Assembly: GCA_020466095.1 (NCBI GenBank)
Contig: CM035807.1
Coordinates: 6,800,240 to 6,864,239 of the forward strand
Origin: Chlorops oryzae
Lineage: Eukaryota; Arthropoda; Insecta; Diptera; Chloropidae
DNA length: 64,000 nucleotides
Direction of reading: 5' to 3'
A program made the position numbers and the translations under genes. Position 1 is the stretch's first letter, and every line of letters begins with the position of its first letter. Positions 59,501 to 64,000 of the stretch are shown here, one piece after another. The notes below the pieces were generated by a model. It did not search any database. It had not been told where the DNA came from and worked only from the letters and a program-made list of their open reading frames with translations.

Positions 59501-61430
59501 CCTAAATTGTTAGGAATTTTTCGTTTTAATATAATTCATTGAATCCTTTTTTTCGTGAATTCCCACTATCCTGCCCGTAGTGTTTCTTTTCACTGCGACA
59601 TTACTTTCGGACACATCTTTTATTAGTCCTTCCCAGACTGCCAATTAAAAATAAATCTTATTTTAGACACATTTCCAAGACATTTTCGCAACGCTTTTAT
59701 AATTGGTTCATCATAACCGCATCAGCAGCAAAAGTTTTCTGAGCCAAAAAAAGCTCTGAACAAAGAAGAGTTCCAGGAAAATTAAAAAAAGAAAAACGTA
59801 AATAAATAAAAGGAAGAAGGAGGAAAGAGCACAAAAAAGTTATTCAAAGAAAAGGCAACAAGAGGACCTCAGATGTTTGAGCGCGCTTTGCGCTTATTAA
59901 ACTAAAATCCTCGCAACTGCAATTTTAAAATTTCCCAACACGACCGACGGGCCGACCGACCGTACCCAACCGCAGAGAGCAGCACGAAAGGAGATATTCA
60001 TCGGCGGGGTGACAAAAAGAGGCAGCGGGTTTTGTTTTATTATTATTTTTATTTGTTGTTGGCTTTCGAAACGCGCGTCGCCAAGAGTTGACAATTTTTT
60101 CCTTCATGGGTGGGCTGCATGTAGAGTACGTGGCACCCAGAAGTTTCGTTGGTATAATTGAATGTCTCAGGTGTTTGTCAGACTTAGTTTAAGCCTTTCA
60201 CAGGATATTTCCGAAACAGTAAAGTGACTCTTTTTTTGGGGTTGCTCGGCTTGCTGTAGCTTGCTTCTATTGTTTTTTTTTTTATATTGTTCTTTATTGC
60301 TTATTTGTTTATGCAGGCCAATAAACTTGATGCCTACAAACGGAGTAACAATTTTGGTTAAAAATTATACTGACTTAATACTAGATGAATGATTCCATAG
60401 TTCTATTTCGAATAGATGCAAGGTCATATGTTAAATGGATGTGTGCTCTGGAAACATTTGAGCAACTCATTTCGTCTGAGGAAATAAATCTTTTCTACTT
60501 TCTTGCGCATTTCATTTCAAGTGGCTCCCCCACTAACCCTCCTCAATAAATATGTACGTATGACTTTTGAGTCAAAGCCATACATTATTCTTGAATCGTA
60601 TGTGTGTATGTGAATTCATCTCTGCGTCGGTGTGTATGTACCTATGCATGTGTAATTTATCAAAAAAGGTTTTAATTGCGAAATTCCCGCGTATGGGTAC
60701 TATTCTTCCTTTTTTCTTTTCTTTCTTCTTGTTAGCATTAAGGAATCTTCTAATTACGCAACGAAAAATTTTGTAATTAAATTCAAAAAGTCTTCGGTTT
60801 GATATGTATTTCTATTCGAGTACTATAAAAAATTCGTGGAAGTTTAGCATGAGCAAATCGACTATTCTCATTACTTTACTTATTCATTCATTCATTCATA
60901 TATTCATTCGTTTGATTGTTCGTTCATTCATTTATTTGTTCCTTCATCCGCTGGGTTGTTCATCTGTACAGCGATTTGTCGGTGAAGCATATTCTTCTAC
61001 TCGAGCTGGTTTAATTTCTTGTTGAATGCGTTTGCTTGAATTCGTTGGTCATAAATCTTGCGAAGAGAGTTGTACTTTTTTTGTTTTCGTTTGCTATTTT
61101 TTTTTTCCTTGCTTCCATGCAAGTAGAAAATTGAACAGACAAACTTACTCGTTTACGAATTTGTTGCATAACAAATGTTTATGCATGAAATGCTTGACAA
61201 TTTATTGGCCAAATATTAGACAAATGTGGTGAGAAAAAGCGTAAAAGTTATGTGAAAGCGAGCATTAAACACGCTGGGTAGGGAAGCTTAATTTGATTTC
61301 TGTACTACAAGCAAGGAATAAGGTGAGAGAGTTTTTGGGGGTTAAAGTACCTTAAGAGCTTTAAAATTAAAGTGGTCTTTTTGGTGAGGTGGTTTATATG
61401 TAAGGACTGAGTAAATAAGAGGCGATTATA
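56589..61430. other. Long gene-less stretch, possible regulatory DNA
   Basis: No recognisable coding exon. Around 57770-58300, 58380-58620 and 59640-60170 the DNA looks less repetitive and less AT-biased, with GCTGCTGCTGCTGCTGC (near 57881) and a GC-rich block at 59930-60030. Such DNA is common in introns or flanks of developmental genes, but this is impression only. (ATGT) repeats at 57271-57302. Confidence 0.3.
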
Positions 61431-61702
61431 GAGTAAACCCTGGTAACCCGGCACTGGAAAATTCGACACCCCCTGTAATCCAACGTAATTATTCCGGCGG
61501 TGTCACGTAAATCGATTCGATATTGAAAAGTATCTATAAAAAATTTTACTTCAGGATATAACAAATAGAATCTTTTCATTGGATCTGTCATTGTCGAATT
61601 AAAAATAAGTCCTATATAAAAAATTTCGGACTATAGGGGGTATGTGGCAGTACTATATAATCCAACAAATTCGATAGTTCGACACTGCCCTGTACTCGAC
61701 TG
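61431..61702. mobile_element. pogo/Tigger-like MITE, second copy
   Basis: Left GAGTAAACCCTGGTAACCCG and right end (reverse complement) CAGTCGAGTACAGGGCAGTG, with TA at 61429-61430 and 61703-61704. The left terminus seems to have lost its CAGTC. Same family as 56167-56586. Confidence 0.6.
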
Positions 61703-64000
61703 TAAATATTTAAATAGACCATCCAAAAGTGGGCATGTATATATTGAAATATTTCATTGTTAAGAGATGTTGGGGCAAAATATCTATTACTTTCGTCCTA
61801 CCATCGCTTCTCGATAGCTATCATTTTCGATAGTAGAGTCACCCCGATAGCCTCGATAGTTTTCATTCATATTGAACCAAATTTTGCCTTAAATTTTGGG
61901 TATAAATGGCGCAAATGGATTTTTTTCAATGGAAGATGAGTCTCGTAATATTGTGGATTTGTGGAATGAAGATATGAGTTAGGTACACCGTTAATTACAC
62001 ATAGTTGCATCTTTATCGGCTTTCCCAATATGAATTTGAAAAAAAAAAACTGCTTGCTCTGTCAGCTCCATCATAAAAGTCCTGTTATTTTGAACAGCGT
62101 GGTGACAAACTTTTAATTGAGTCTTAAAGGTACATAGGTATGTTCATATTTGAAGTAAGTATATCCGTTTATTTCTTCAACACATGCCTATTTATACACA
62201 TCTTCAGAAGGGTATTATGGAGCTGTACGGATTATGTAAAAGCTGGTTTAAAGCTGCGCGGGTAAAACGCTCAAGCTTGTATACATATTTTTTTCAAATA
62301 TTTTCTTTTAGGACTGAAATACAATAAGGTCGAAATTTCCTTAAATTTGATTTTGAAATCATCCTTAAACGAAAACTAAGTCTCCGAGAAGATTCCCAAA
62401 AGATTTTCCTCAACTGAATCTCCGCAAAAACCAGAATTTGCCTTCATTGAAAGGAGACACCCCTAAACTTGCAACTGTGCTCTAGTTGTAAGCATTGGGA
62501 GTGCTCTCTTGTTACAAGCAAGTCCTTAAAAGTTCTTCAAAAATCGAGAAAATCTTTCAAAATGGTATCTAAGCCTAGAGATCGTGCCTTTCGTTGCCAT
62601 TTTTCTACCTTCGCTTCCAGCTTTCACACCAGTTTTCTGCTTTCTCATTCGACAATCTTCATCGCTGTGACTCCATTATTGCTCCAATAAGTGATTTACC
62701 AATAAATCCCTACAACGATAACCATTTCTTTTCGTTCATTGGCATCCTTAAATAATTTCGTTGCCGAAACTCCGATCCTTCGTTTTCATTGCAATTAATC
62801 CGATGTGTCGAATCATGAACACGCTCGTTAGTCGGAATGCCACAATTTCCTATAAGAATTTTCTTTCTTAAAAGAAAAAAGTACGACTTATGTCTCCTAC
62901 TCAGAATTCTTCCACTCCGACTTCTCGGTTTTTTTTTTGTATAGCTTCCTGCCCAATCTTCTTTATTCCTTTGCATTCAACTTTGGTTCATATTTTTCGC
63001 ATTTTGTCTGAATTGACAGGGAGTACGTGATTTCGTAAAGTTTTTACGTAAATTGCTAAACGGCATTACGTCTGCAGTTTTATTCTTTCTTTATAATTTT
63101 TTTCTTTTTTTCGCAGCGCTGTTTTTCTCCTGCAACAAAATTATAGCTTTCTACCATCGTCTATGGTCTTTTTCAAGCAGCTTTTTCGCTGATTTATTGG
63201 TTTTTGATAGACAACATGTCGTCGCTTCGAAGTGTGCGAGAATTATTGTCGCAATTTTTTGTCTTCCATTTTTCCCTGGGGAGAATTTCAACTGGAATGT
63301 AAATCGTTCGAGAGGATTGGACGGTTTGCTGTGTTTTTTTTCTAATAGAATTTTTTCAGAAGTCCCCTGCTGGACCTACTTTCTTGACTTGTTCTCCTAT
63401 GTGAAGCAATGGTCCACTTATAAACTTAATCCTATCGCAGAAGTATAGTCTCGGATTGTGTACTCCTAATCTCCCTTTTTATGTCATGTTAGACATCGGT
63501 ATCCTTTGGTCCATGACTAGTGATCAATAATGCTCTTTATAAGTCGGTTTATAAGTATGGTGAGCGCTTACTTATGACTAATGTGTATCATTAATTATTG
63601 ACAACTTCTTCTGATTTTTGGAGGAGTTCTGAATAGTTCTGAATTTTCCTTTCCCAATGTAACGAAGTACTGTACGATCAAACAATTTCATAACCTGTTT
63701 TGGAAAACAGAAGACTACTAAAATTGAGCCCTTTTTGGGGAAAAAGTTTGTGGCGAAGAGTCGATATTATAAGTTATAAATCTTCTTTCTTGCAAAAAAA
63801 AAAAAACCTTTTTGTCTTACAGCAATAATTTTTTTAATGAACTTCTTACTGGAAATTTTATAATGCTAGGGAATATCACATTTAAAAGTACCTACTTATT
63901 GGTGTGGTGTCAACTCGGATTCTAGCTTTCTCGGCAAGTACCTATTAAGGACCCATGGTGCGATTGAAATATATGTATGCGGACCATTTGACTAGCTTAA
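61703..64000. other. Gene-less right end of the window
   Basis: A cluster of CGATAG words lies at about 61810-61860. The largest open frame, 63053-63448 on +, is Phe/Leu-rich low complexity and not recognised. I see no RNA gene or transposon end. Exons of a gene beyond the window could be hidden here. Confidence 0.35.

Noticed and set aside
63053..63448. 131-codon plus-strand ORF, hydrophobic
   Set aside because: Phe/Leu content follows from T-rich DNA; no family resemblance and no start or promoter context.

Overview
This is a nuclear stretch from a higher dipteran fly (Brachycera). The evidence is 59-110 bp introns in several genes, DRE-type core promoter motifs (TATCGATA), fly-like orthologues (snama, Rrp46, mRpL32, eIF2B-alpha, Gfat), AT-rich intergenic DNA and many small DNA transposons. 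The TE load and low gene density suggest a large-genome fly (a tephritid or calyptrate would fit) rather than Drosophila; this is inference.

Layout. 1-12.8 kb: repeat-rich DNA with a truncated SINE, a SINE holding a TTAA-flanked MITE, a pogo-like MITE, foldbacks and a degenerate tandem array; one unrecognised first coding exon lies on the minus strand (7414-7704). 12.9-15.1 kb: convergent pair mRpL32 (+) and mitochondrial methionyl-tRNA formyltransferase (-), the latter with a hAT-type insertion about 100 bp upstream of its ATG. 16-18 kb: repeats, including a foldback element built of AAATTCCCAT-type units with an 86-bp perfect palindrome. 18.2-20.8 kb: Gfat (+), an intronless 679-codon ORF with a TATA box and a 5'UTR intron. 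21-25.7 kb: tRNA-derived SINEs, a dead mariner and foldbacks. 26.1-27.7 kb: a secreted S1A serine protease (-) with a hAT MITE in its first intron and another just past its stop. 28-31 kb: a GTGACA-rich foldback and a 5'-truncated LINE with target-site duplication. 31.7-32.8 kb: eIF2B-alpha (+). 33.0-38.4 kb: two paralogous small membrane proteins (-), a CCDC32 homologue (-), and MITEs and tandem repeats between them. 39.2-44.2 kb: snama/RBBP6 (-). 44.8-48.3 kb: candidate hAT, Harbinger relic and foldback. 48.4-51.2 kb: convergent Rrp46 (+) and CDK5RAP1-like methylthiotransferase (-). 51.4-64 kb: no recognisable gene; a degenerate duplication, two pogo-like MITEs, and long unique-looking stretches.

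Function. Most genes are housekeeping: mitochondrial translation (mRpL32, formyltransferase, tRNA methylthiotransferase), translation initiation (eIF2B-alpha), RNA decay (Rrp46), mRNA 3'-end or ubiquitin-ligase biology (snama), hexosamine synthesis (Gfat), and probably clathrin adaptor assembly (CCDC32). They are not an operon.

Most notable points: (1) two copies of one hAT MITE family sit in ~70-bp introns of two unrelated genes, both within about 25 nt of the 5' splice site; (2) a tandem pair of small single-pass membrane proteins with acidic tails that I cannot assign to a family; (3) nested and foldback elements with readable target-site duplications; (4) single-base frame breaks in snama, Rrp46 and the formyltransferase gene, which look more like assembly indels than real loss. 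All coordinates were read by eye; no search was run.
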